Below, piece after piece: positions 21,601-31,130 of a stretch of DNA of 32,427 bases. A program made the position numbers and the translations under genes. Position 1 is the first letter of the stretch. Every line of letters begins with the position of its first letter. Source of the stretch: Lingula anatina (taxonomy: Eukaryota > Brachiopoda > Lingulata > Lingulida > Lingulidae); contig NW_019773553.1 of assembly GCF_001039355.2 (NCBI RefSeq), positions 34,145 to 66,571 on the forward strand, read 5' to 3'. The notes under the pieces were generated by a model. The model was not told where the DNA came from. It was given only the letters and a program-made list of their open reading frames with translations, and did not search any database.

Positions 21601-23052
21601 AATTTCCATAAATTCATAAAATTAAAACAAACGCAAGCACTGACATAATTGCACAGTCTGTAGAGTCATAGCAAGAGAGCAATTTTACAGGTCCCTCTCC
21701 TATCTGAGTCTGGTTACGGTGTGATATAAGTGTGGTCTCATGAGTGTCACATGAGTGATTACATTTGCTTCGCACTTGACTGATACAGTGAACACTTATC
21801 AACTTTCAGGATTTTATGTAGTTATCTCAGAACACAAAGAGAGGAAAGACATTGGATATAGCCTTGGCAGCTACTATGCTGTCCTCCAGCTTCATAAATG
21901 TAGTTCAAAGAAAACATAATTTATATAATGATTTAAAAAAATATGATAATTTAACTTGACCTAATTTTTATTTATACCCGCTTTCTCAAACCTACGCCGG
22001 GTCATCCCCTTCGTATGGTCGCGGGTCTTGGACTTTGAGAGCCGAAACTCGATGCATCATCTAAGCAGCTTAAATGTGGTTCTACCGGCGCATGCGCCGC
22101 ATCTCCTACACTGATCGTGTTAACAACGAGAGGTCCTCCAACAGGTCGACCAAAAAAGACAGCTCCTCAATCCCTTCTTACACCGACAATTAATTTAAGT
22201 TTTTGAGCCATTCAATCAGAAGAGGGATAGGAGAATTTTAGCCTTAGTGGTGGAGTACCTGGCCGAAGCAGACAACAAAAGACCTTCCTTGAAAATTCTG
22301 AAAAAGACACCTTTGGTCAACAGCGAAAAACAGAAACCTTTGGCAAAATATCAACGCTGGTCAAACACTGCATTTATAGGTGGCACCTGAAGATGAAAAA
22401 GATTTATATTAATTTTATTTATTTTGTTTATTTTGCATTGCCAATTACTTTTGTATATAAATTTCGTAAATGCTGTGTGTATTGCCAGAGAGAATAATGA
22501 GCCCTTATTATTGTATTGTTATTAAAATTATACAATATATGCACATAATTTGTAATACAGAAGAAGGAACAAATGTGCCCAACCTTGAAGAGAATTTCTC
22601 AGCTTTTAGCCATCACAACATGAGAAAAGAAATAATGAGTAACATAAAATTCCAATTACTAAAAATTCTTGGATTGTTTTTGGAATTTAGGAACGATTTT
22701 TAATATTTTATTTTTTATTTGATAATTAATTTATTTTAAGTCTAAAATCCATTTAAAATGTTCAGTAGACTACATAAAAACAAACACATAAGAACACAAT
22801 TACATATATACAAAATATACTGTATAGAACCCAAAATATATTAAGAATGATTTAGATTCTAGATTTAAACAACTATTCAAGTATTAACGTTCTTTCATTA
22901 TAATATTGATAGCAAGATCAAAAAGTTACCGGAACGAGGCATTCAACTGGCTGCTATGGCAGTTGGAAAGTGGTTGTGCATAGAATATGACACAAACGAG
23001 AACGGCATCTTAGATGAAACACAGGAGCTGATCGACTCCACTGACGTGAACG
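18606..23052 (+). CDS. Secreted EF-hand protein, paralogue 2 (exons 1-2; 3' part not found)
   Basis: Exon 1 (18606-18667) encodes a classic signal peptide (MKLALIVLAACVGVLCGEGN) and ends AACAG/GTAAGT in phase 2. Exon 2 (22913-23052) starts after TTGATAG and ends AACG/GTAAGC in phase 1. It has the same length (140 nt), phase and most residues as exon 2 of the gene at position 23: IQLAAMAVGKWLC, then loop 1 DTNENGILDETQ and the start of loop 2 (DVNG). Intron 1 is 4.2 kb and holds a duplicated block and a LINE remnant. Homology to paralogue 1 continues about 100 bp into intron 2 and then stops. No exon encoding DGQTTSDE-like or DTNQDG-like sequence is seen downstream, and the opposite strand is occupied by the HEPN gene. 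Either exon 3 is far away or the gene is 3'-truncated. Ca2+ binding and secretion are inferred. Confidence 0.7.
19448..20312. repeat. Intronic direct duplication, copy A
   Basis: Matches copy B (20571-21405) with an offset of about 1.1 kb. The centre (about 19751-20075) is nearly identical to B (roughly 6-7 differences by eye), whereas both flanks are clearly more diverged. Confidence 0.88.
20571..21405. repeat. Intronic direct duplication, copy B
   Basis: Second copy of the block at 19448-20312. No coding frame is shared by both copies. The 258-bp spacer between them is unique. Confidence 0.88.
21406..22029. other. Intronic stretch, nothing recognised
   Basis: Contains a short tandem CCGATTAG CCGATTAG CCGG (about 21528-21549) and A-rich sequence. 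No exon found. Confidence 0.5.
22030..22440 (+). mobile_element. LINE C-terminal remnant, frameshifted
   Basis: Pieces in shifting frames read WFYRRMRRISYTDRVNNE, QLKFLSHSIRRG, LSGGVPGRSRQQKTF and FGKISTLVKHCIYRW. These match the usual ending of certain LINE ORF2 proteins (RRMLRISYTDxVTNEEVL ... LKFFGHIxR ... LxGRVPGRRSRGRP), recalled as a family pattern rather than searched. At least two frameshifts separate the pieces. It lies in intron 1 of EF-hand paralogue 2. Confidence 0.65.
22441..22912. other. Intronic stretch before exon 2 of EF-hand paralogue 2
   Basis: AT-rich. An open frame at 22470-22703 has no recognisable features. Ends with the TTGATAG acceptor at 22912. Confidence 0.5.
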
Positions 23053-23282
23053 GTAAGCAGCTGCTCAAATGCATTGTGTTAATACATAAAAATAATACAA
23101 ACAACTGCGTTGTAATGAAAATCGCTTAACCAACATAATCTATTGAACTGCCGAATATTGTCAAAATGACTTTGCGATATGATACATGAGTAGTACTGTT
23201 TTAAGCATTTAGGTTTGTACACTTTGCACCAAAAACACTGTTTAAGTTAAAAAATAAATAAATAAAATGACATTATGTCCCT

Positions 23283-23317
23283 GTAGGACTACTATTCCGA
23301 AGTAATAGTAGTCCTAC
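23283..23317. repeat. Strong hairpin, 14-bp perfect stem
   Basis: GTAGGACTACTATT (23283-23296) and AATAGTAGTCCTAC (23304-23317) enclose a 7-nt loop. GTCC/GGAC extends the stem imperfectly. It lies downstream of where homology between the EF-hand paralogues ends. Confidence 0.85.
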
Positions 23318-23717
23318 GGACAACCATTACCAGGAACCGAGGTTCTTGGGGGACTTGGATTACTGTTACACCGGCCATGGTCATAGTCATGGTTCATTAG
23401 AGAAACAGACAATGATGTTTTGCTGTTCACATTGGGTTTCTCGGAAGTCGTCCTGTATTCTAACCAGCTAAAACCAGTTTGATGTTCGCTAGGGGCCTTG
23501 AAAAATGCGTTTGGCGGCAATGTATCCCTAATTCTGAACAGACTGGGTAGAAGCGCCACACCTAACTACACACTTTTCCATCCACATATCTTATATGAGA
23601 TCAGATTAAAAAAAAGAACGCATACCTTCAGAACTGAAACATTCCATATTAAATGCCAAGATGCCAAGTCTGTATATATCATTTTACTAAAAAAAAAAAC
23701 AAAAAACAGCTACATAC

Positions 23718-24420
23718 CTTTTGTTGTTTGAACGTCTTCAACTTGCTTCTTCAGCTCTGGTTGCACCTGTGAGATTTCCTCAAATCCAGGTTTCATTTTT
23801 TCGTTCACATATTTCTCATAATAGCGCAATTTCTTGAATAATTCAGCATCAAGGGGTTTAGACAAGATGGCATCATAATCTTCATTTGTAAATTTGCCAG
23901 AGAGACCCAAGAGAATGGACTTTAACTCTGTGAAATGGGCTCTGAAATCTTGATCACTGATCGCCGCCTTGTTTGCATTACCATAAATATTTCGATATCT
24001 TTTAATTCGTCCTATTTTGGCTTCTATTGAGGTGTCTGCGTCAGATGGGTTGTCCCATGCATTCAGCCCAGGGCGTGGATTCAATGTTGTGATATTCCTC
24101 AGCAAAAGCACAGTCAGTGTAATGTCTAAATCAGCAACAGTTACATATCTGGAGGGGTTTCCAGCAGGATACAACTGGTTTCGTTGGTGGTGGTTAAACA
24201 ATTTTGGTGTTGATCTAAGCAGCTTTGCCTGGACAGTTGCATCACCAAGCACCCCACATAACAACCCTGTGCCTGGGTGGAATAAATTGGGATACTTTTT
24301 TGTAAGCTCTTCCTGAAGGATATCTTGCAAGACCTTCAAGGCAAATTCTATAATTAGTATGTTCATGCGAAAGAAATTGTCCTGGTCGGAGAAGTTGTAT
24401 GTCCCCAATGCTGTTGCCAT
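23718..24420 (-). CDS. DZIP3-type HEPN domain protein, first coding exon
   Basis: The exon starts at ATG 24420 (in-frame TAA just upstream at 24433-24435) and encodes 234 residues, ending CAAAAG/GTATGT at 23718 in phase 1. Residues 91-170 carry the DZIP3-like HEPN pattern: VADLDITLTVLLLRNI, NAWDNPSDAD, IGRIKRYRNIYGNANKAAI and a helix FRAHFTELKSILLGL. Residues 200-231 are charged and helical. HEPN RNases use R-x4-6-H; here residues 143-148 read RNIYGN, so the His is Asn and one residue appears missing. RNase activity is therefore doubtful. In molluscs and lancelets such exons often precede NACHT, death-fold or RING modules; none could be joined here. A possible next exon begins at a tctgttcag acceptor near 23532 and would add only about 24 codons. 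A 5' UTR acceptor (tactttccag) lies at 24460. The family call is from pattern recognition. Confidence 0.75.
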
Positions 24421-24593
24421 GTTACCGGTCACTTATGAATCCCTTCCTGCCTCAATAAACTGGAAAGTAATGCAAGATGGAAATTGGTCTTAGTCAGTGT
24501 ATGCCTTATGTCATTTTTTTAATATTCCAATATATAAGATACTAGTTAATACCCGTCACATCAATCATTGAACCATTATAAGAGGTGAGTACA

Positions 24594-24594
<1 letters not shown>

Positions 24595-24650
<56 letters not shown>
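24595..24650. repeat. (AAT)n microsatellite
   Basis: Uninterrupted AAT repeats that form the 3' tail (minus strand TTA) of the adjacent SINE. Confidence 0.95.
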
Positions 24651-24653
<3 letters not shown>

Positions 24654-24740
24654 CGGGACTGAGTGGGAATCAAACCAACTCTGCCGTGATTGGCAGCCAA
24701 GGTCATTAATTACCATTGGGCCAGTAAATCCTGCTACGTA
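24651..24740 (-). mobile_element. tRNA-derived SINE
   Basis: On the minus strand, an A box TGGCCCAATGG (24723-24713) is followed 36 nt later by a B box GGTTTGATTCC (24676-24666), then agtcccgtca and a (TTA)n tail. The spacing and order match a tRNA-like pol III promoter. The anticodon-arm region is degenerate, so this is a SINE head and not a functional tRNA gene. Confidence 0.65.
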
Positions 24741-24779
24741 ATGTAGTATTATTGTCAATTTATGGTACCTGTCACACAT

Positions 24780-25344
24780 ATCTAAGCTTTACGTAAATTG
24801 CCGAAGGCTAGAAAATGCCTTCAATATGTAATCAAATTCAAACTACGGCCGCTATCTTCCCACTGCCCTAGGGTATTGCTAACACCTGTCAGTTATCAAA
24901 AACGTGAGAAGGAGACTTCGGCTGATCTGCTATAACTATATATAGGCGTATTTTAAATATCTGAAAGCAAAAACATTCTAAATCGTACATGTACATGGAG
25001 TGATGTTTAATTATGCCACGATTGTTGTGGTAATTTAACATTAAGCATTCATTTTTATGCAATATGTAATTCTAAAACCTGGGCCCCACTCGCTTGCAAA
25101 CTTTTGGCAAGCTTTAGGCAACCTTAGTCTTAAGGAAGTTGCCATAGTTTTTAAGTGTTCACATGAGGTTGCTACATCTTGTCAGCGTCGGTTGGCACAT
25201 GGAAACCATATTTTGTGCTTCGATAACCCGTGTGAATAAAGATTAAGAATATCAGTATCCCAAAGTTTGCCTGTCGGTCTTTTATCGGTTACCAGTAGGT
25301 CTCTACAACCAAACTAAAACCAGTCGCGTACCACTTGTAACTAA
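24780..25344. other. Stretch without recognisable gene
   Basis: No exon-like pairs of splice sites noticed. A 60-codon frame at 25057-25239 has no recognisable features. Confidence 0.45.
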
Positions 25345-25574
25345 GGCTCCGTTCACATAAAAAAATCAATCTATTTTCTAAAAATCTATTTTCTATTCAC
25401 GGTATCTTGTGATCACGGTCTGTGCCCTGAATACCACGCGGCGTAATTACTGGCAGCGCAAGCCAGTTACTTCCAAAGCTGTAATTTTTTCTCGGCTGCG
25501 CTCGTGAGTGATCACAAGATACCGTGAATAGAAAAAAGATTTTTAGAAAATAGATTTTTCATGTGAACGGAGTC
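25345..25574. mobile_element. Harbinger-like MITE, copy 2
   Basis: A 230-bp element with ends GGCTCCGTTCACAT and ATGTGAACGGAGTC, flanked by TAA on both sides (25342-25344 and 25575-25577). Its inner sequence (ctattttctaaaaatctatt, tgatcacggtctgtgccctga) matches copy 1 at 7513-7761. The central part differs: copy 1 has an extra palindromic duplication (gccagttactataag). Confidence 0.88.
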
Positions 25575-25603
25575 TAAATAGTCGATTGACGGTTCAGTCA
25601 CCT

Positions 25604-25735
25604 GTCGCTTACAAGTTTTTTTTTTACTGCCCACAAGCAGTTGGCAGCAAATCGCTAGAAAGTTACATTTGTAACTGTTTATGAATTGAGGGAGTCGCTT
25701 GATCGCTAACAAGTTTCTTAGCGGTTGTAAGCGAC
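25604..25735. repeat. Short inverted-repeat element (132 bp)
   Basis: Ends GTCGCTTACAA and TTGTAAGCGAC are perfect 11-bp inverted repeats. A related GTCGCTTGATCGC copy lies inside. Possibly a small MITE; no clear target duplication. Confidence 0.45.
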
Positions 25736-26069
25736 GATGATCATAATTCATAATATTTTAGAAAAAAACTTACATTTGATGCCAAGAGTTTATACATTTG
25801 ACAAGGTGTGCATAGCCGCACGAAAATGCAGTACCTGTAGTATCGAAGAAGCAAAGAAGCATTGGTGCAGTAGTGGTGTTTGCAGTAGAAATGCAGTACA
25901 TCCTACTGCGATTCTACTCCAAAAGTACAAAGGTTTGTACAGAGAGGAGCATTAATGCAGTAGATTAGCAGCATAATAGAAGCATGTTTCAAATATGCTA
26001 ATTAGCTTCCAAATCTACTCCGGCGAAATATAGAAAAAGCATTGTGCTTATGCTGCATGCACTGGCGCC

Positions 26070-26575
26070 CATCGAAGTACTCCGTGGAGGTAGATTTGGA
26101 GTATATAAGAAAAAAAACAATGCTTGCGTACTGCTCCGTGGAGGTAGATTTAGAGTATGTAAGAAAAAAGCAATGCTCAGGTACTGCTACACGGAGGTAG
26201 ATTTGGAGGATATAAGAAAAAAGCAATGCTCGCGTACTGCTCCACGGAGGTCGATTTGGAGTATATAAGAAAAAAGCAATGCTCGCGTCCTGTTCCTCGG
26301 AGGTAGATTTGAAATATATAAGAAAAACGCATTGCTCGCGTACTGCTCCGTGAAGGTAGATTTGGAGGATATAAGAAAAAAAAAGCAGTGCTCGCGCATT
26401 TCTCCGTGGTATGTAATAAAAGATAGGTCACCGCATTTCTCCGTGGAGTATATTAGAAAAATGCTCTACTGCAACAGTATTCCACGGAGGTAGTTTTGAG
26501 GTATATTAGTAAAAAGGGAATGCTTGTGCATTTCTCATCAAGGGAGGTTTTGAGGTATATAAAAAGGAATACGCA
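26070..26575. repeat. Minisatellite, about 10 units of 53 bp
   Basis: The unit is gtactgctccgtggaggtag, then atttggagtatataag, then aaaaaagcaatgctcgc. The first six units are well conserved and the last four decay in length and sequence. Frames running through it on both strands are repeat artefacts, since 53 is not a multiple of 3. Confidence 0.92.
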
Positions 26576-26705
26576 AAAGGAACGTTTCCTACAGGCATTA
26601 TATAGAAAATTGAACACACAGTATTAAATTAATAATCAGCAGAAAGCTTCAATTTATTCATACGGTCTATACATCAAGAAAGAGACGGATATAATATTTT
26701 TTTAG

Positions 26706-26711
26706 TTTATT
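26706..26711 (-). promoter_or_regulatory. Poly(A) signal of the microprotein gene
   Basis: AATAAA on the minus strand, 26 nt downstream of the stop codon. Confidence 0.6.
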
Positions 26712-26736
26712 AATTATAAAATGTCCATACAAAATT

Positions 26737-27911
26737 TCAGTGTTTTCTCAAAAATTCGTTTTCTCTTGACAAATACTGAATCTGCTTGTCCTCACGTGTG
26801 ATCTGATTTGGGGTCCTAAAAGACAAATAAGACAAAATAAATATCCGAGTTCCAGTGCACTTGATTGTTTTGCTGGAAGGTCTCTAACTTTAACAGCAAT
26901 CAAGATATTAAAAAGCACATTTTACAACAATGACTTGTATTAAGTGTTAAATACTTTTTTGGGGGTGAAGGCTAGATAACGTGCTTGAATACTTCATGAA
27001 TACAGTTTATATACGTCCTAGTCTGAGGTTTCAACTGAACTCCTAAAAATCAAACAAACAATCAATATCACAGTTCCAGTACACTTGATCAAATTGATGG
27101 AAAGTCTTAAAAATAGTACCCAAAATATTAAAAAGCGTCTTAATTATCCCTGACATGGATTATGACATTATCACAGAAGTGGATTCATGAAAATACTATT
27201 ACCTGTTTACAAAGATGAGTTGTGGATAAATATTGCAGTCCGTATTGTCTAAATGTATTTAACATTTAAAGGGGGTATTATTTAAATTCAACATATTTAA
27301 TCGAGACACAAAAAATAAAAAAAAATCGAGACAGTTATCTTGCTTCATCATAAAAATATAAATTTAAAGTTTGCCTGGGAATAGGTTCAAGTTAAGAATG
27401 ACTGGTGAGCCAAAAATAAATCAAATGAAATACAGATTCGTGCCAGGGATTTTAAACTTATATTTAAGCTTAAGTTAGGTGTTTATACTTACTTAAATTC
27501 CCTTCTCCCTTCAGTGATTGCCTGCAAGACCCCAACCTTTCCACCGTTCACTGAAAAAAGATAACAATTACAAATATTTTAATTATCTATAACGTTCATT
27601 TAAAAACCTACTAGCTATAAGAATAGAAGTTTGAGTGGACGTAATACTGCCATCATAAAATGTTACGGTATTTCAGATGAATAAACGTTTAATATGTGAC
27701 TCAAAAAGTCTTGCGATGCAGCGCAGCCGATGTTGTTCACGGCGGTTTTGGCTACAGATCAAGTGACAAACCCATTTAAAACGTTGGCCTGACATCGATT
27801 TTATCCACAATTTTAAATAATAAGTAAAGATATTTTATTGTTATGTGCTACGAGGATGTAAGTTGTTTCAAGATAGATGAAGTACTTACCATTTATACCA
27901 CTTTGTGTCAT
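26737..27911 (-). CDS. Three-exon microprotein gene (52 residues), function unknown
   Basis: Exons on the minus strand are 27911-27890 (ATG, 7 codons, ends AATG/GTAAGT), 27550-27493 (after ttatcttttttcag, ends TTTAA/GTAAGT) and 26815-26737 (after ttatttgtcttttag, stop TGA). Phases match at both junctions (1 and 2). The total is 159 nt. An in-frame TGA just upstream fixes the start. The protein begins MTQSGINVNGG, has a charged middle (ITEGRREFK) and a predicted helical, charged tail (TREDKQIQYLSRENEFLRKH). It has no signal peptide or membrane segment. A TATA box lies upstream (28058-28051) and AATAAA lies 26 nt after the stop. I do not recognise a family; a coiled-coil or adaptor role would be a guess. 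A competing acceptor at 27042 would give a shorter product. Confidence 0.7.
26815..27170 (-). repeat. Duplicated intron-acceptor segment in the microprotein gene
   Basis: The sequence ending in the exon 3 acceptor (26816 to about 26950) and that ending at 27043 (to about 27170) are diverged copies. They share tcctaaaa, gttccagt(g/a)cacttgat and atattaaaaagc. The upstream copy (27042) is also a usable acceptor, whose in-phase reading adds KSSVETSD and a stop. Confidence 0.55.
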
Positions 27912-28050
27912 TTTTGCAGGGAAGGGCTTTCAGAGGATCTTCAAATTGCACTATCTAGCCTTCCATCTTTCATTCAACTCGGTCTTTTTTCAGTTGTACA
28001 TGTAGTTAGTTATACGCCAGTGTGACCGTAACCGCACAGGCCTAGCGACC

Positions 28051-28058
28051 TTATATAT
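28051..28058 (-). promoter_or_regulatory. TATA box of the microprotein gene
   Basis: Minus-strand ATATATAAGG, in the context ctgtatatataaggtcgc. It lies about 140 nt before the start codon, placing transcription start near 28025 and giving a 5' UTR of about 115 nt without a needed intron. Confidence 0.45.
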
Positions 28059-28254
28059 ACAGGCAAAGGATGACATGGATGAAAACATAATCAAATTTCT
28101 AACCATTATTAGTTTGAAGGCACGGCTTCTCCCTTTCCTTGAGTCTCACACAGCAGAAAACCTCTGACATGTACCGTTCAGTAGATGTGTACTGTGCTCC
28201 TTTGAGAATTCTTAAATCTTGAGCCATCATATTGTAAAACGTATTTTTTAATAA
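28059..28254. other. Upstream region between the microprotein gene and the LINE
   Basis: Nothing recognised beyond the TATA box at its left edge. Confidence 0.4.
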
Positions 28255-31130
28255 TAGCTTGAAGTTGACTATGTCTTAGTAGACTCGGAGATATTTGATA
28301 GCACTCTTAACTTTGATGTTTTGGATATGGACTTTTCGGACCATTTCCCCTTGTCTTTTGTGATACAATGTGAGGCACACACAGATGGGGACAAGGCCGA
28401 GACCGAGACTAGTAATGTTACAAAATGGCTTCAGTTTATATGGGACGCTGCAAAAGCTCGCCAGTTTAGAGATATTCTCGACGTCAATATATCTAAAGAC
28501 ATGCTTGAACAGTGTTCTGATTTAATGCAAAATAACATAAACAAGTCTGTATTGCTACTTAACCAAGTCTTTTACAGAGCTGCGGAAGCTATGAAGGTTA
28601 AGGGCAAAACCGGACGACAGGCGGACAGAACTCAACCCGATTGGTGGGATCCAGACTGCCAAAATAAAAAATCTGTAAAAAATCGAAAATTAAATAAAAT
28701 GCGTAAAAACCCAACAGCGCCAAATGTTAAAGACTACATAGAAAGTAAAAAAGTGTTCAGACAGACGTGTCGTGAAAAAAAAGATATCAAACAGCAACTG
28801 GCAAGAAGCAGAATTGTTAAAAAATGTGATGATACAAGGGCATTCTGGGCAAATGTGGCACAGTTATCTAGGACACCTCGCCAAAAGACAAATCTCTGCC
28901 ACGAACTGGTATGAATACTTTAAGGAGTTATTGAATAGTGGTAACACAGTTATAGATGATGTTTTTCATGAAGACGTTATGGAAGGTCTTAGAGCGCACG
29001 ATGGACACTGTGATTGTTGTGACGAAAATAAACCATCAGATTTGAATAAAGTAATTACAGTTGAGGAAGTTCGCAGTGCAATCAGACAAATGAAGAGTGG
29101 TAAAGCGGCAGGTCTGGACGCCATTCCGTGTGAATTCTTAAAAAATGCAAACGATGCGTGCATTCAGTGTTTGAGTGATATATTTAATTGTGTTCTTGCC
29201 ATTGGACAGTTCCCTGAATCGTGGTCGGTTGCCATCATTTTTCCTTTGCATAAAAAAGGTAGCACGAATGATCCAAACAACTTAAGAGGCATATCATTAT
29301 TAAGTGTTGTTGGCAAGGTGTTTACTAAATTATTAAGTAATAGATTAAATACCTGGGCAACTCAGGAGGATATTATCAGTGAATGCCAGGCAGGTTTTAG
29401 GAAAGGGTATTGCACTCAGGACCAAATATTTTCATTACAAGCAATGATACAAAAATATTTGTCGAAAAGGGGAGGCAGATTTTACTGTATGTTCGTCGAC
29501 TTTCAAAAGGCTTTTGATTGCGTGGATCACCAGTACCTCTGGTTTAAAATATGTGCAAACGGTATTCATGGCAATATACTCAGTGTTCTCAAGTCTATGT
29601 ATGCACAATTGCAAGCTTGTATAAGGCTACCAAACACATCAAGCTACAGGTCAACGTTCTCATGTAGTGTTGGTACCAGGCAAGGATGCATGGTCAGCCC
29701 GTTTTTGTTTTGCTTATTCATAACTGATCTCATTTATCTTTATGAAGAATTCTCCTGCCAAGGTATTTATATAAATCAGGAGTTCATGAACATTACCTCG
29801 CTTTTATATGCAGATGACTTAGCAAACTGTGCTGATACTGTGCGAAATCTGCAAAGACTCTCAGATTACTTAGCGTTGTTCTGTAAACGCTGGAAAATGA
29901 ATGTGAATCTTGATAAAACTAAAGTAATAGTTTTCAGAAATGGTGGTTACCTTAGACATTACGAGAAGTAGTTTTTTGACAGCGTGGAGTTAGAGACTGT
30001 ATCGTATTATACGTATTTGGGTATTATGTTTACTCTAAAGCTGTCTTGGTCCAAAGCAAAACAAACTTTAGCAACTCAAGCAAAGAAATCAATGGCAAGA
30101 TGTTTCAGGTTATTTAAAAATGTGGGATCTTTGCCTCACGTCTTATGTTTTAAGATACATGTATTTGATTCAATGATAAAACCCATACTTACATATGGAG
30201 CAGAAATGTGGGGTTATGAAATATCCGAATCAATAGAGAATGTTCAAGTTAAGTTTTGTAAAAGATTATTGATGGTATCGGATAATGCAAGCACACAAGC
30301 AGTTCTTGGGGAATGTGGTCGTTACCCTCTATACATAGATTATCATGTCAAATGTATTAAGTATTGGTTCAAGCATTTGTGTATGGACGACGGTAGGCTA
30401 CCGAAGTCATGCTACAAGTTACTGTTTGACTTAGATGGTAGTGGGAGGCAAACTTGGGGGAGTAACATCAAGCATCTTTTATATTCATATGGATTTGGAG
30501 TAGTATGGGAAAACCAAGGATGTGGAAATGTGGAACTTTTTACAGAACAGTTTAGACAACGATTAATGGATATAAGCAGGCAGAATTGGCATTCCTCAGT
30601 ACGCGAATCAGGCAAGCTAAGGACCTACAGCTCATTTAAACTAGATTTGGTATTTGAGGAATAGGCCTACTTATCTTTTGTGTCCATAGCAGAGCATAGA
30701 AGGGCCTACTGCAAGTTCAGAATATCAAACCACAATTTACAGGTTGAGAAGGGACGGTATGCCAGTGTAGATGGGGAAGATAAAGTATGTGCTACATGCC
30801 TTTCTGGTGGCATAACAATTATTGAGAATGAGGAACACGTGTTAATGTCATGTAGTTTATATAACGGTGTGAGGGAACGCTATATTCCCGAGATTACAAC
30901 ATTGTCACTAGCGACTGCTCTGTCATCACATAATGTTGACTTTATAAAAAAAAACTTGCGGCCTTCATATATCATGCTGAGAAATTAAGAGAGGTTTTTT
31001 AGATAAGTAATTTGTGTCGTTTATGATATATATCCCTGTGTAGTCAGCTCATTATTATTATAAATACAGGTAGAACTCAATTGATGTACTCTTGGCCTGT
31101 AGGCCTGAAATACAGTGAAATAAACAAACA
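28255..31130 (+). mobile_element. 5'-truncated LINE, endonuclease tail + reverse transcriptase + C-terminal domain
   Basis: Coding similarity begins abruptly at about 28258 with the end of an AP endonuclease (EVDYVLVDSEIFD ... DMDFSDHFPLSF). It continues through a linker (to about 28900) and the RT: KSGKAAGLDAIPCEF, LRGISLLSVVGKVFTKLL, QAGFRKGYCTQDQIF, MFVDFQKAFDCVDH, GTRQGCMVSPFLF, LLYADDLANCAD, WKMNVNLDKTKVIVF. After the RT comes a region with ILTYGAEMWGYE and a cysteine tail (CATC ... EEHVLMSCSLYNGV). Damage is one frameshift near 28890-28905 and two in-frame TAG codons (29969-29971, 30662-30664). The frame otherwise stays open to 30988. The 3' end is tgaaataaacaaacaaa. The clade is not assigned beyond an I/CR1-type LINE. 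Confidence 0.88.
28772..30988 (+). pseudogene. LINE ORF2 main frame (RT to C-terminus) with two TAG stops
   Basis: One reading frame spans all three open pieces (28772-29971, 29984-30664, 30680-30988). The RT catalytic residues are intact (FVDFQKAFD and YADD). The two TAG codons are the only interruptions after the frameshift, so the copy is young compared with the L1/Tx1-like element. Translation from the first Met of this frame is not expected, since residues before about 28905 belong to the other frame. Confidence 0.82.

Noticed and set aside
22470-22703. 77-codon + strand frame
   Set aside because: No motif, AT-driven composition, located in an intron downstream of a LINE remnant.
23314-23559. 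81-codon minus-strand frame as second exon of the HEPN gene
   Set aside because: Its available acceptors give the wrong phase for the donor at 23717 (phase 1 needed), and its composition is low complexity.
24017-24316. 99-codon + strand frame
   Set aside because: Shadow of the HEPN exon on the opposite strand.
24651-24740. Possible functional tRNA gene
   Set aside because: Boxes A and B are present but the stems do not pair well, and the tail is a TTA microsatellite, so it is a SINE.
26002-26431. Several overlapping frames on both strands with repeated GGRFGVYKKK-like or SYILQIYLR-like peptides
   Set aside because: Products of a 53-bp minisatellite read in all frames; the unit is not a multiple of three.
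28321-28914. Independent host gene of 197 codons
   Set aside because: It carries the endonuclease end and linker of the LINE and joins the RT frame after a single frameshift.
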